Positions 1-6,492 of a stretch of DNA of 13,426 nt are shown here, in pieces. The translations under genes and the position numbers were made by a program. Position 1 is the stretch's first letter; each line of letters begins with the position of its first letter. This DNA is from Christensenella sp. UBA1782. GTDB lineage: Bacteria > Bacillota > Clostridia > Christensenellales > DTU072. The stretch is taken from the NCBI GenBank assembly GCA_002315475.1, contig DCGI01000099.1:33961-47386 (forward strand), given 5' to 3'. Under the pieces are notes generated by a model, which saw only the letters and a list, made by a program, of their open reading frames with translations, was not told the origin of the DNA and did not search any database.

Positions 1-26
1 GACCGAGCACCGACGCCAAAGGAAGA

Positions 27-48
27 CACTCGTTCCGAGTGCTTTTTT
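27..48 (+). terminator. Intrinsic terminator of an upstream transcript
   Basis: A perfect 6-bp stem (CACTCG, 27-32, with CGAGTG, 36-41) around a TTC loop is followed by C and six T (43-48). This is a short but typical Rho-independent terminator for + strand transcription entering from the left. No + frame has a stop in the first 137 bases, so the transcript it ends either finished its coding part before the window or is a non-coding RNA. The 26 bases before the stem are too few to identify. Confidence 0.75.
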
Positions 49-83
49 CAAAAAAAGACATGGAAAGGTTATCGGAAAGAGAG

Positions 84-130
84 TTGCGGAGGGGAAAATC
101 TTTTTCCCGAAAAAGGGTTCCTCTCTGCAA
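84..130. repeat. Long imperfect hairpin (inverted repeat) upstream of the S51 lipoprotein gene
   Basis: Bases 84-96 pair with 118-130 (13 pairs, two of them G-U, beginning TTGC/GCAA). After a small internal loop, 100-105 (CTTTTT) pairs with 110-115 (AAAAAG) around a CCCG loop. Neither strand has a T-run after the stem, so it does not look like a terminator. It ends 16 bases before the -35 box of the next gene, so it could be an operator, a small structured RNA or a decayed repeat element. No second copy is visible in the window. Confidence 0.55.
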
Positions 131-146
131 ATCTATATAAAAAATA

Positions 147-175
147 TTTACTTTTTTTGGGATGTTTGGTATAAT
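147..175 (+). promoter_or_regulatory. Sigma-A promoter with extended -10, predicted leaderless start
   Basis: The -35 is TTTACT (147-152), followed by a 17-base spacer and a perfect TATAAT (170-175) preceded by an extended -10 TGG (167-169). The usual transcription start, 7 bases after the last -10 base, is position 182, which is the A of the ATG of the next gene. There is no ribosome binding site in the six bases between. Confidence 0.8.
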
Positions 176-181
176 AGACCT

Positions 182-1111
182 ATGAAAAAGAAAAGTTTAT
201 TGGTTATGTTATCGGTCTGTATTTTGGGCGTGGGGTGTTTCCTGACGGGGTGCAGTGCCAAGGTGGAAAAGTATTATTCCGACGAAGAGATAGCGGCTTG
301 CAAGACCGTTACTTATACGGCAAAGGGGGCTGTGCTTGCGTACGGGGGCGGGTTCGACCAAAACGACGAACAGAGGATGATTATCGTCAACAAGTCGATT
401 GAGCTTTCGGGCGTGGAACATCCGAAAATGCTTTTCATGGCATCGGGACACATGGACGAAATCGAAGAAACGGAAAACTTTGTGGAACTGTATAAGCAGG
501 CAGGTTGTACCACCGAAACGCTTGCTCCCTCGAAAGCCACCGCAGAGGAAATAGAAACCAAAATCGGTAACGCCGATATTATTTACGAAACGGGCGGGAA
601 TCTGAACTTTTTAAGTAAAACCTGGTCGGCAAGCGGCGTGTTTCCGTTGATACGGGAAGCCTTTGAAAGAGGGACGATTTTGGTCGGCGTCAGTACCGGT
701 TGTATGTGTTGGGGCGACAGAGGATATGACTCCGCAGGCGAAAAAGAAGTGGTGCGTTTGGTGACCGATTTCCCGTTTATCGGCAAGGAAGCCGAATATG
801 ATTATTTTGACGCTACGGGTATCCTTCCGTTCTGTTTGGGAGTCCATTTCGACAATATCGCATACAGAACGTTCGGTTTTGAAGCGGTAAAACTCGATAC
901 GCCTTCTTTGTGTTTGGATAACGGAACGGCGGTCATTTATCGCGGAGGAAAATATCAATTTATGACCGATCCGACGACGCCGAATCGCAAAGCGACTTTT
1001 TACTATCCGGAAAGAGGCATTAAAAAAGTCGACGTCACGAACAATCCCGAATTGGTGGAAATCACCGATGCCTATTTACGGTTGAACGGCTATCAACCCC
1101 GTACGAAGTAA
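182..1111 (+). CDS. Peptidase S51 family (peptidase E/cyanophycinase-like) lipoprotein
   Basis: 309 residues. Residues 1-23 are a lipoprotein signal (MKKK, hydrophobic stretch, LTGC lipobox with Cys24 as lipidation site), so the enzyme should sit outside the membrane. The rest looks like the S51 serine peptidase fold. There is a glycine turn AYGGGFD (53-59), a GGN motif (138-140), a nucleophile elbow GVSTGCMCW (169-177) with Ser171 as the likely nucleophile, and HFDN (222-225) with His222 as the likely base, matching the conserved His region of peptidase E. The usual elbow is SAG; here it is STG. Known family members cleave Asp-X dipeptides or cyanophycin-like substrates in the cytoplasm, so a lipid-anchored form is unusual and its substrate is unknown. 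The ATG at 182 is chosen because it starts the signal peptide. The frame is open upstream, but without ATG, GTG or TTG. It is a single gene with its own promoter and terminator. Confidence 0.8.
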   Translation: MKKKSLLVMLSVCILGVGCFLTGCSAKVEKYYSDEEIAACKTVTYTAKGAVLAYGGGFDQNDEQRMIIVNKSIELSGVEHPKMLFMASGHMDEIEETENFVELYKQAGCTTETLAPSKATAEEIETKIGNADIIYETGGNLNFLSKTWSASGVFPLIREAFERGTILVGVSTGCMCWGDRGYDSAGEKEVVRLVTDFPFIGKEAEYDYFDATGILPFCLGVHFDNIAYRTFGFEAVKLDTPSLCLDNGTAVIYRGGKYQFMTDPTTPNRKATFYYPERGIKKVDVTNNPELVEITDAYLRLNGYQPRTK

Positions 1112-1125
1112 ACAAAAAAAACAGC

Positions 1126-1177
1126 AAAAAAGCGTAGTGACCGAACGGGTAAAACTCCGACGGGACTACGCTTTTTT
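1126..1177. terminator. Bidirectional terminator between convergent genes
   Basis: A perfect 13-base inverted repeat: AAAAAAGCGTAGT (1126-1138) and its complement ACTACGCTTTTTT (1165-1177). The A-tract on one side and T-tract on the other let it end the S51 lipoprotein transcript (+, stop at 1111) and the serine hydrolase transcript (-, stop at 1189). The 26-base loop contains CCG/CGG (1141-1143 and 1161-1163) that could add a small inner stem. Confidence 0.85.
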
Positions 1178-1188
1178 TATGGCGTTTT

Positions 1189-2112
1189 TTACAGAATATT
1201 GAGCTTGTCCAAGACTTCCAACAACGTCATGACTTGATTGCGTTTGCGTGCGTTAAAAGCGACGACAAAGTTTTTGGTACGGTTAAAATAGGCACCCTGT
1301 CCGCACGCACCGGTGATAGAATAACCGTTTTCGGAAAGTCTGCGGACGCCGAAGCCGTAGTGTGCGTTGTTCTCTCGGTTGACCGAAGCGGTAAGTCCCA
1401 TGCGGATCCATTCTTCGCTGACGAGCTGTTTGCCGTTGTAGTTGCCGTCGTGTAACCATAGCCAGGCAAGTTTGGCGTAGTCTTGCGTACGCAACATCAT
1501 ACCCGTACCGCCCATGACGTGACCGTTCGGATCGTGGAGCATGGCGTAGTTTTTGAAGCCCATCGGCACGAAAAAGTGTTCGGCAAGGAAGGTTTCCACG
1601 TCTTTCTTTGCCAGCTTTTCCACGATGCGGGCGAGTACGTAATAGTTTTCGTCTTTGTAGTGAAAGACTTTTCCCGGCTCGTTTGTAAAGGGAACGGAAA
1701 AAACGGCGGTAAGATTGTCTTCCGCCGACCAAGCTTTTTCGCCTACGTCGAAGTCACCCGGCCCGCCGTCGAACTCCTCTTCGTTCGCCGTCCCCGTCAA
1801 ATGATGCAGGAGATGGGAAATCGTCACTTTTTCCCAATTTTTATCGTAGTTTTCGGGGAAAAACTCTTTCAAAAGGTCGAAAACTTTGTCATCCGTTTGG
1901 ATAAGTCCTCGATCGTAAAGAACGCCGAGCGCCAAGGCGACGGTGCTTTTCGTGGCGGAATAACAGGGGAACGGTTCCAAACGTTTATGAAGGATGCGGG
2001 AACGAATGTCCGGCTTTCCGTCGGTTTCGACGATACAGGAAACGGTGTGAATATTCCTCGTGAGGCACAAAGCGCGTGCGAGAAAGGTGACGAGCGAAAG
2101 GGGATTTTTCAT
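1189..2112 (-). CDS. Serine hydrolase of the beta-lactamase class C/PBP4-like family
   Basis: 307 residues from the chosen ATG. The nucleophile motif SxxK is visible as Y-S52-A-T-K55 followed by a helix (STVALALGVL). The second motif, usually YxN in a P-G-x-x-F-x-Y-S-N context, is here PGKVFHYKDENYYVL, giving Tyr152-Lys-Asp154. A third motif region GACGQGAYF (268 onward) fits the HxG/KTG strand position. The family includes D-Ala-D-Ala peptidases, esterases and amide hydrolases; the substrate cannot be read from sequence. No clear signal peptide is seen, so it may be cytoplasmic. An upstream TTG (2127) is in frame, but the ATG at 2112 is preferred because GCGGAG (2117-2122) lies 4 bases before it. 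Single gene, convergent with the S51 lipoprotein and sharing its terminator. Confidence 0.85.
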   Translation of the reverse strand: MKNPLSLVTFLARALCLTRNIHTVSCIVETDGKPDIRSRILHKRLEPFPCYSATKSTVALALGVLYDRGLIQTDDKVFDLLKEFFPENYDKNWEKVTISHLLHHLTGTANEEEFDGGPGDFDVGEKAWSAEDNLTAVFSVPFTNEPGKVFHYKDENYYVLARIVEKLAKKDVETFLAEHFFVPMGFKNYAMLHDPNGHVMGGTGMMLRTQDYAKLAWLWLHDGNYNGKQLVSEEWIRMGLTASVNRENNAHYGFGVRRLSENGYSITGACGQGAYFNRTKNFVVAFNARKRNQVMTLLEVLDKLNIL

Positions 2113-2145
2113 AAAACTCCGCAGCAATTCTAAAAAGATAGGTAG

Positions 2146-2174
2146 AGTATAGCATAGATACTTCTCAAAAACAA
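2146..2174 (-). promoter_or_regulatory. Promoter of the serine hydrolase gene
   Basis: Read on the minus strand: -35 TTGTTT (2174-2169), a 17-base spacer, then -10 TATACT (2151-2146) preceded by an extended -10 TGC. The predicted start is near 2139, giving a leader of about 27 bases that contains the GCGGAG ribosome binding site. The -35 is weak, and the extended -10 probably compensates. Confidence 0.7.
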
Positions 2175-2206
2175 GAAAAAAATTTCCGAAACGTTCGATT
2201 TCCTTC

Positions 2207-2235
2207 TTGACGAATTTTCTATGCGCGTGTATAAT
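2207..2235 (+). promoter_or_regulatory. Promoter of the CvpA-like/split-repeat operon
   Basis: -35 TTGACG (2207-2212), exactly 17 bases, then a perfect -10 TATAAT (2230-2235). The predicted start is near 2242, giving a 43-base leader. The leader carries AAGGAGG (2267-2273), 11 bases before the ATG at 2285, a slightly long spacing. The promoter is back to back with the serine hydrolase promoter in the 2113-2284 spacer. Confidence 0.85.
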
Positions 2236-2284
2236 TAACGTGACTATTTATATATTTAAGTAGTTCAAGGAGGACTTTTTTGGT

Positions 2285-3130
2285 ATGAGTACAAATTTAA
2301 TCGGTTTGATTGTAGACGTGGCTGTCGTGGTCGTGGTGTTGCTGCTGATCATTCTCGGAACGTGGCGCGGACTGTATAAGCTGATTTTCGGCGTTATTTC
2401 CGGACTTGCCGCCATCGTGCTTGCCGTCGTATTGACAACCACCGTTACCAATTTAATCGTCGAAAAAACGGAGTTGGAAAAGACGTTGAATTCGGCAATT
2501 AACGAAACGGTCGTCAACGCCATTCCCGAAGAATTGGACGCAAAACAGGTAATTATTACCGTAAACGAAGACGGGACGATGACGATCATGCACAATGCGG
2601 ACGAATACGATTCCATCAGTAGCTATCTCGAAAAGACGGGTAGTTCTTTGTCGATGTTGGGGAGCCTTTTCGATAAAGCCGCGACGAACGAGACCGCTTT
2701 GTCGATGGCGTCGTCGGGAGAAACCACGCAAACGACGTTGGCGAACCTCTGTTCGGCTCTCGCCACCACCTACATACTTTTGGCGGGCGTCTTTATAGCC
2801 TTGTGGATCGTCTTGTTTATCGTCATTCGGTTGTTGATGCTTTTGATTAAGAAAATCGTCAATCACACCTACGTGGGACATTTCATCGATAAACTGCTCG
2901 GCTTCGTGTTGGGTGCGGCACTGGGTATGTTGATCGTTTGGGGCGCGCTTGCCGTCATCAAAACTTTGGCGACATATACTTGGATTATCCCCGTCAACGA
3001 GGTGATAGCCGCTTCTACCGTAACGAAATTTCTTTTTGAGAACAACTATCTCTACATCTTACTCAACAGTGTCATCAATTTGGAAGAAGTCATTACCGGC
3101 TTAATCGGAAACTTCTCCTTTGCACAATAA
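2285..3130 (+). CDS. CvpA-family membrane protein with a large extra loop
   Basis: 281 residues. The first segment (about 5-57) has two hydrophobic helices around a W-R-G-L-Y-K-L turn, typical of the CvpA (colicin V production) family. A second pair of helices (about 160-188 and 203-227) contains HFIDKLLGFVLGAALGM, which matches the C-terminal CvpA helix. CvpA proteins are usually about 160-180 residues. Here a polar, Thr/Ser-rich stretch (about 58-158) is inserted between the helix pairs and would probably face outside, and a C-terminal tail of about 50 residues follows the last helix. CvpA proteins are integral inner-membrane proteins of poorly known function, linked to envelope stress tolerance and colicin V export. 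This is the first gene of an operon. Its stop codon overlaps the AAGGAGG of the next gene, 11 bases before that start, so the two products are made together. Confidence 0.75.
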   Translation: MSTNLIGLIVDVAVVVVVLLLIILGTWRGLYKLIFGVISGLAAIVLAVVLTTTVTNLIVEKTELEKTLNSAINETVVNAIPEELDAKQVIITVNEDGTMTIMHNADEYDSISSYLEKTGSSLSMLGSLFDKAATNETALSMASSGETTQTTLANLCSALATTYILLAGVFIALWIVLFIVIRLLMLLIKKIVNHTYVGHFIDKLLGFVLGAALGMLIVWGALAVIKTLATYTWIIPVNEVIAASTVTKFLFENNYLYILLNSVINLEEVITGLIGNFSFAQ

Positions 3131-3135
3131 GGAGG
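3129..3135 (+). promoter_or_regulatory. Ribosome binding site overlapping the upstream stop codon
   Basis: AAGGAGG begins on the last two bases of the TAA of the CvpA-like gene and lies 6 bases before the ATG at 3142. This is near-optimal and fixes the start of the split-repeat protein. The overlap suggests translational coupling. Confidence 0.85.
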
Positions 3136-3141
3136 CAATAC

Positions 3142-5742
3142 ATGAAAGGTTGCTTTGGAAAAATTCTGACCGTCCTGCTCTGTCTGATACTCGGCGGGGT
3201 GCTGACGATCGGCGGCATTGCGGGGGCGGGCTATTGGTTCGTTACGAAGAAAGGCTCGATGGGCAACGTTGCGGAATGGACTTCGGGTTTGGGAAAAGAT
3301 AACGGCGACGGCACGAAAACCCCCTATCTCAATATTTCGGAAGAGAATCAAAAGCTCAGTATTTTGGAGTTCGGGAAAGGCTTTGTGGAAAAGGTCACTT
3401 CGCTGGACACCTCGACCATCGGTTCTTTGGAAGACTATCTCGGTCTAACCACCGTCAGCGATTTATTGAATCAATATTTGGGCGTCGAAAAAGAAGACGT
3501 GCGGGCGTCCACCTTTTCCGGTTTGGGCGAAACGATCACCTCGAAATTGACGATCGGTACCGTTCTCGATAAGTTTGGCGGAAGTCTTCCCGACGAGATG
3601 CCGATTTTCAGTAACGAAACCTTCCTGAACGCCCCGATTACCGAAGCCTTTTCCGATTTGGGTAGTTATACGCTCGGGGACTTCTTAAAGATAGAGGACG
3701 ATGCGAGCGGCGTGTTGTTGCAACTGCGCGATACCCCCATCGACGGCATCTCGGATAAGATTTCTACCCTTACCATCGGAGAAATCATCCCGCAGGACGA
3801 GAATACTTCGCCGATTATTTCGGCACTTTCCGACCTAACCATCGACGAACTCGGTGGGAGCAAATTCCAAGAAAAAATCAACGGTATCAAGCTCTCCGAC
3901 GTCATGACGGGACTGAACGAAGACACCTCGAACGGCGTGCTGTATTCTTTGAAAGATTGCACGATCGGAGAACTGCAGGGTGCCGAAGCCGACGCAAAAA
4001 TCAAGTCGATGTTTCTAAGTGATTTTATGGAAATCGACGCTTCTTCCACCGCCATTCTGCGGGCTTTGCAATATGCCTGTATCGAGAGTCAATACGTAGC
4101 CGCGAGCGAGATTCTATCGGCTGCGGGCAAGTATGCGCTCGGCACCGAAAAGGCGTATACTTATTTGGACGATACGGTGGTACGGGACGGAGAAACCTAC
4201 TATCAAGTCTATTATTATCCGGAGGGTGCGGCGTACGAAATGGAAGAAGCCGAGAGCGGCGGTTTCTATAAAGTCAACGTTGCGGGAGAAAGTCTCTACG
4301 TGTACGCTTCCGACGTCGACAAAACCGAAGGAGATACCCTCTATACCAATAATCTGTATTGCTTCTTCTACAACGAAACGGGAGAACCCGTCCGCATGAG
4401 TAATACCGTACAAGCCGACAAGACGGCATACCTTTGGATACCCGTTTCCTTTATTACGGATATCGATTCTGCCACGAAGACGATAACGGCTTCTACTTAT
4501 TATTTGTATACCGACGATTCTCATTCTAAGGCGTACGACGGTAAAATCGTCAAGACGGGCGAAACGGAGGATGCCGACAAAACGGCAATTTACGAATACA
4601 AACCTTTAATCGGTATCAACGATAAAATCGAAACGTTGGAGCTTGCCGACGCGGTGGAAATCGACGACGATTCTCCCGTACTGTTACGTTCTTTGCGGGA
4701 TAAAGGAACGACCATCGTCGGGATCGCCGACGAGATCGATACCCTCCTGCTTTCCGAAGTGGTGGAAATCGATTCTTCCTCTCCGAAGATTTTACAAACG
4801 CTGAGTGAAAAGAACACCACCGTAACGGGTATCGGCGACGCTATGGACACCTTGAAGGTTTCCGAAATCATCGAGATAGACGATTCTTCCGCCAAGATTC
4901 TGCAGACGTTCAAAACCAAAGGCACCACCGTCAACGGTTTGGGCGACGCCATGAACGATTTGACCATCGGGGACGCCGTTGCGGTCGAGCCGACCTCTCC
5001 GCAAATATTGATTTCTTTGCAGGATAAGAAAATTACCGAGATGGGCGACGCAATGGGCGATTTGAAGATCAGCGAGGTGTTTGCCGCCGAAGACAGAGAG
5101 CAGGGTATTTTGTCCCTTATCGATGCCGAAACGAAGTTGGACGACATCTCCGACGAAGTCGCCCACGCAGTACAGCAATCCACCGTCGCCGTTTTGATTC
5201 AAACGGGCGTTATCGATTCCGACTCCTTCACGAGTATGAGCTCCATTCCCGACGACGGCGTGCGCGCTTTCATTTATAACAGCAGTATGACGACCATGAT
5301 GGGTGGACTGATTGACTTCGTCGCAAACCCCGTCGTCGGCATGATGCCTAACTATGCGGCTATCAGTCCGAATACCGTCAATATCGCGGCGGGTAGTTAT
5401 TCTTCTCTGACCGACTTTGTGGCGGCTTATCAACAGTACGACGTCATCAACTTTACCGGTTCGGTGACGGTTAGCATCGATGCGACCGCCGACGAACAAT
5501 GGGCGGTACGGGACGGAACGGGTACGCTCTTGTACTATGCGATTCCGTTCTATTGCGTGGGTTCGGAGGACTATACCGTAACCTATTCGGGCGGTTCGGT
5601 ACATATCGCCGTTTACGAAATCGAGGGTGGCGTTTATACCTATTCTTCTTTGCAGGCGGGATTCCACTTCGACAAATATGCGGCAAAACATTCCACGCCG
5701 TTCGTCGGTTTGGAAACCGGTATCGTGACGAGCTTTTCCTAA
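3142..5742 (+). CDS. Single-pass membrane protein with a split 34-36 residue repeat array, unknown function
   Basis: 866 residues; I recognise no named family. Order: short basic N-terminus and one hydrophobic segment (about 8-34, membrane anchor or uncleaved signal); a region (about 90-171) that may hold more decayed units; four divergent repeats (172-314); a non-repeat tyrosine-rich, probably beta-structured insert (about 332-488, with YYQVYYYP, SLYVYA and YCFFYN); five clearer repeats (491-526, 527-562, 563-598, 599-632, 633-666); and a C-terminal domain (about 667-866). Each repeat follows the pattern G-[IL]-x-D-x-[MI]-x-x-L-x-[ILV]-[SAG]-[ED]-x-[VI], an acidic patch such as EIDDSS, then [IL]-L-x-x-[LF]. 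No LPXTG sorting signal is present. The bulk probably lies outside the cell, but the positive charges flanking the helix are balanced, so orientation is not certain. It is second in the operon after the CvpA-like gene, so it is probably that protein's partner. A terminator follows 16 bases after the stop. Confidence 0.85.
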   Translation: MKGCFGKILTVLLCLILGGVLTIGGIAGAGYWFVTKKGSMGNVAEWTSGLGKDNGDGTKTPYLNISEENQKLSILEFGKGFVEKVTSLDTSTIGSLEDYLGLTTVSDLLNQYLGVEKEDVRASTFSGLGETITSKLTIGTVLDKFGGSLPDEMPIFSNETFLNAPITEAFSDLGSYTLGDFLKIEDDASGVLLQLRDTPIDGISDKISTLTIGEIIPQDENTSPIISALSDLTIDELGGSKFQEKINGIKLSDVMTGLNEDTSNGVLYSLKDCTIGELQGAEADAKIKSMFLSDFMEIDASSTAILRALQYACIESQYVAASEILSAAGKYALGTEKAYTYLDDTVVRDGETYYQVYYYPEGAAYEMEEAESGGFYKVNVAGESLYVYASDVDKTEGDTLYTNNLYCFFYNETGEPVRMSNTVQADKTAYLWIPVSFITDIDSATKTITASTYYLYTDDSHSKAYDGKIVKTGETEDADKTAIYEYKPLIGINDKIETLELADAVEIDDDSPVLLRSLRDKGTTIVGIADEIDTLLLSEVVEIDSSSPKILQTLSEKNTTVTGIGDAMDTLKVSEIIEIDDSSAKILQTFKTKGTTVNGLGDAMNDLTIGDAVAVEPTSPQILISLQDKKITEMGDAMGDLKISEVFAAEDREQGILSLIDAETKLDDISDEVAHAVQQSTVAVLIQTGVIDSDSFTSMSSIPDDGVRAFIYNSSMTTMMGGLIDFVANPVVGMMPNYAAISPNTVNIAAGSYSSLTDFVAAYQQYDVINFTGSVTVSIDATADEQWAVRDGTGTLLYYAIPFYCVGSEDYTVTYSGGSVHIAVYEIEGGVYTYSSLQAGFHFDKYAAKHSTPFVGLETGIVTSFS
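3655..4083 (+). repeat. N-terminal half of the split protein repeat (four divergent units)
   Basis: Encodes residues 172-314 as units of about 30, 42, 41 and 30 residues. Signature pieces recur: TLGDFLKIEDDAS, TIGEIIPQDENTS, LSDVMTGLNEDTS and LSDFMEIDASS, each followed by a short helix such as GVLLQLRD, PIISALSD, GVLYSLKD or AILRALQ. The pattern is the same as in the downstream array but more eroded and with length changes, so it is an older or faster-changing block. Confidence 0.7.
4612..5139 (+). repeat. C-terminal repeat array, 3 x 108 bp plus 2 x 102 bp
   Basis: Five in-frame units at 4612-4719, 4720-4827, 4828-4935 (36 residues each), 4936-5037 and 5038-5139 (34 residues each). Each begins with a G-[IL]-x-D or M-G-D type turn, then x-L-x-[ILV]-[SAG]-[ED], EID or a variant, and an I-L-x-[ST]-[LF] helix. 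Units 2 and 3 are the most alike, while the last two have lost the GTT linker. The protein pattern is conserved better than the DNA, which points to selection on structure rather than recent slippage. Confidence 0.85.
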
Positions 5743-5758
5743 AAAACAAAAAGTTTAT

Positions 5759-5795
5759 AAAAAAGGATTCCGTCGTTTGGCGGAATCCTTTTTTT
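5759..5795. terminator. Bidirectional terminator after the CvpA-like operon
   Basis: AAAAAAGGATTCCG (5759-5772) pairs perfectly with CGGAATCCTTTTTT (5781-5794) across an 8-base loop, and T continues to 5795. It sits between the stops of the split-repeat gene (+, 5742) and the zinc-knuckle gene (-, 5823) and, by its A/T flanks, can serve both. Confidence 0.9.
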
Positions 5796-5822
5796 GCGTT
5801 TTGATGTGCGAAAACGTATCTT

Positions 5823-6347
5823 TTACTTGTCGTCGTCCTCGTCGTCTTTCGTATCGTCCTCGTCTTCTTCTTCGTCTTCTTCGTCATCGGGGATATCGGA
5901 TAAATCGTCGATATAATCGAAATCGTCCTCTTCCTTCTTTTTCTTTCCCTTGACGGGTTCTTCATCTTCGTCTTCTTCCTCTTCTTCCTCTTCTTGCAGT
6001 TCTTCCAAAGAAAGGCCGATATCGTCGTCCATATCGTCGTCGGTCGATTCGTCTAAGACTTCGTCTTCGGCGTTTTCGTCCCAATCGGGTTCGACGTCGT
6101 CGATATTCTGAGAAGATCTCCCTTCCTCGGCTTCTTCGGCGGCACACGCTTCGCAGATGGTTTCGCCTTCGTTCAGATGATTAAGGTGGCAACGGGGACA
6201 GATGTTTTCGTCTTCTTCGCTTTCACTGTCGATCAGTTCTTCGGCGTGAGAAATCCCGCGTAATTCTTCTTGACAAATCTGGCAATACTCTTCTTCTTCG
6301 AGAATGTAATTCAAATCGCATCTTGGACATTTTTTGTATTTAGGCAT
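5823..6347 (-). CDS. Small double zinc-knuckle protein with a poly-acidic tail
   Basis: 174 residues from the ATG at 6347. Two tandem knuckles of identical geometry, CxxC-x11-CxxC, lie at Cys7/10/22/25 and Cys50/53/65/68. Both begin CPRC-x-LN, so they arose by internal duplication and each should bind one Zn. The rest is extremely acidic and low-complexity, with runs of Glu and Asp broken only by one basic patch (VKGKKKKEE), and is likely disordered. The start is chosen for GGAGGG (6356-6351) just upstream; the frame opens further up (to 6422), but that would place the start before the promoter. No signal peptide, so cytoplasmic. Function unknown. An acidic tail on a nucleic-acid-type zinc module recalls the acidic tail of the RNA polymerase delta subunit, but there is no homology I can see. 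Monocistronic, divergent from the giant surface-protein gene. Confidence 0.8.
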   Translation of the reverse strand: MPKYKKCPRCDLNYILEEEEYCQICQEELRGISHAEELIDSESEEDENICPRCHLNHLNEGETICEACAAEEAEEGRSSQNIDDVEPDWDENAEDEVLDESTDDDMDDDIGLSLEELQEEEEEEEDEDEEPVKGKKKKEEDDFDYIDDLSDIPDDEEDEEEDEDDTKDDEDDDK

Positions 6348-6381
6348 ACTCCCTCCGCATTTGGTCTGTTTTTGTGGATAT

Positions 6382-6410
6382 ATTATATTGACATCGACGT
6401 AGTTTGTAAA
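6382..6410 (-). promoter_or_regulatory. Promoter of the zinc-knuckle gene
   Basis: On the minus strand: -35 TTTACA (6410-6405, one mismatch), a 17-base spacer, and a perfect -10 TATAAT (6387-6382). The predicted start is near 6375, giving a 28-base leader with the GGAGGG site. Among the stronger promoters in the window by match. Confidence 0.85.
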
Positions 6411-6424
6411 CTGTTTTTTCAATA

Positions 6425-6492
6425 TTTTTTCGGATTTTTCGAAAAAAAAATTTCTCTCGGGGTTTTCTTACGAAAAAAGTATCGATTTTTCG
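6425..6492. repeat. Two TTTTTCG/CGAAAAA inverted repeats in the divergent spacer
   Basis: The first is TTTTTTCG (6425-6432) with CGAAAAAA (6440-6447). The second is CGAAAAA (6471-6477) with TTTTTCG (6486-6492). Both have 7-8 bp arms and 7-8 base loops, made of the same heptamer in opposite order. They lie between the -35 boxes of the two divergent genes. They may be a regulator site or simply A/T-tract DNA. The 6348-6578 spacer otherwise holds the two promoters, a CACGTG palindrome (6501-6506) and an AT-only stretch (about 6511-6542). Confidence 0.45.

Noticed and set aside
1..61. Minus-strand frame from ATG at 61 running out of the left edge
   Set aside because: No ribosome binding site or promoter before it, and it reads through the + strand terminator stem. 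Too short to judge.
84..130. Long hairpin read as a terminator or riboswitch
   Set aside because: No T-run on either strand, and it lies upstream of the promoter of the next gene, so it cannot be in that gene's leader.
60..140. Short + frame from ATG 60 (26 codons)
   Set aside because: No ribosome binding site, sits across the long hairpin, and its composition follows the purine-rich spacer. All three + frames happen to be open here, so an open frame is not evidence.
2113..2127. Upstream TTG start for the serine hydrolase
   Set aside because: The ATG at 2112 has GCGGAG 4 bases before it; the TTG has no site.
1483..2133. 216-codon + frame opposite the serine hydrolase
   Set aside because: Antisense shadow of a gene with intact catalytic motifs; no ribosome binding site and no recognisable domain.
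4612..5139. CRISPR or tandem DNA satellite
   Set aside because: The 108/102 bp units are in-frame coding repeats conserved at protein level, with no identical direct repeats and no unique spacers.
6348..6422. Longer start (ATG at 6422) for the zinc-knuckle protein
   Set aside because: It would begin upstream of the clear -35/-10 pair and skip the GGAGGG site; the extra residues look like translated promoter.
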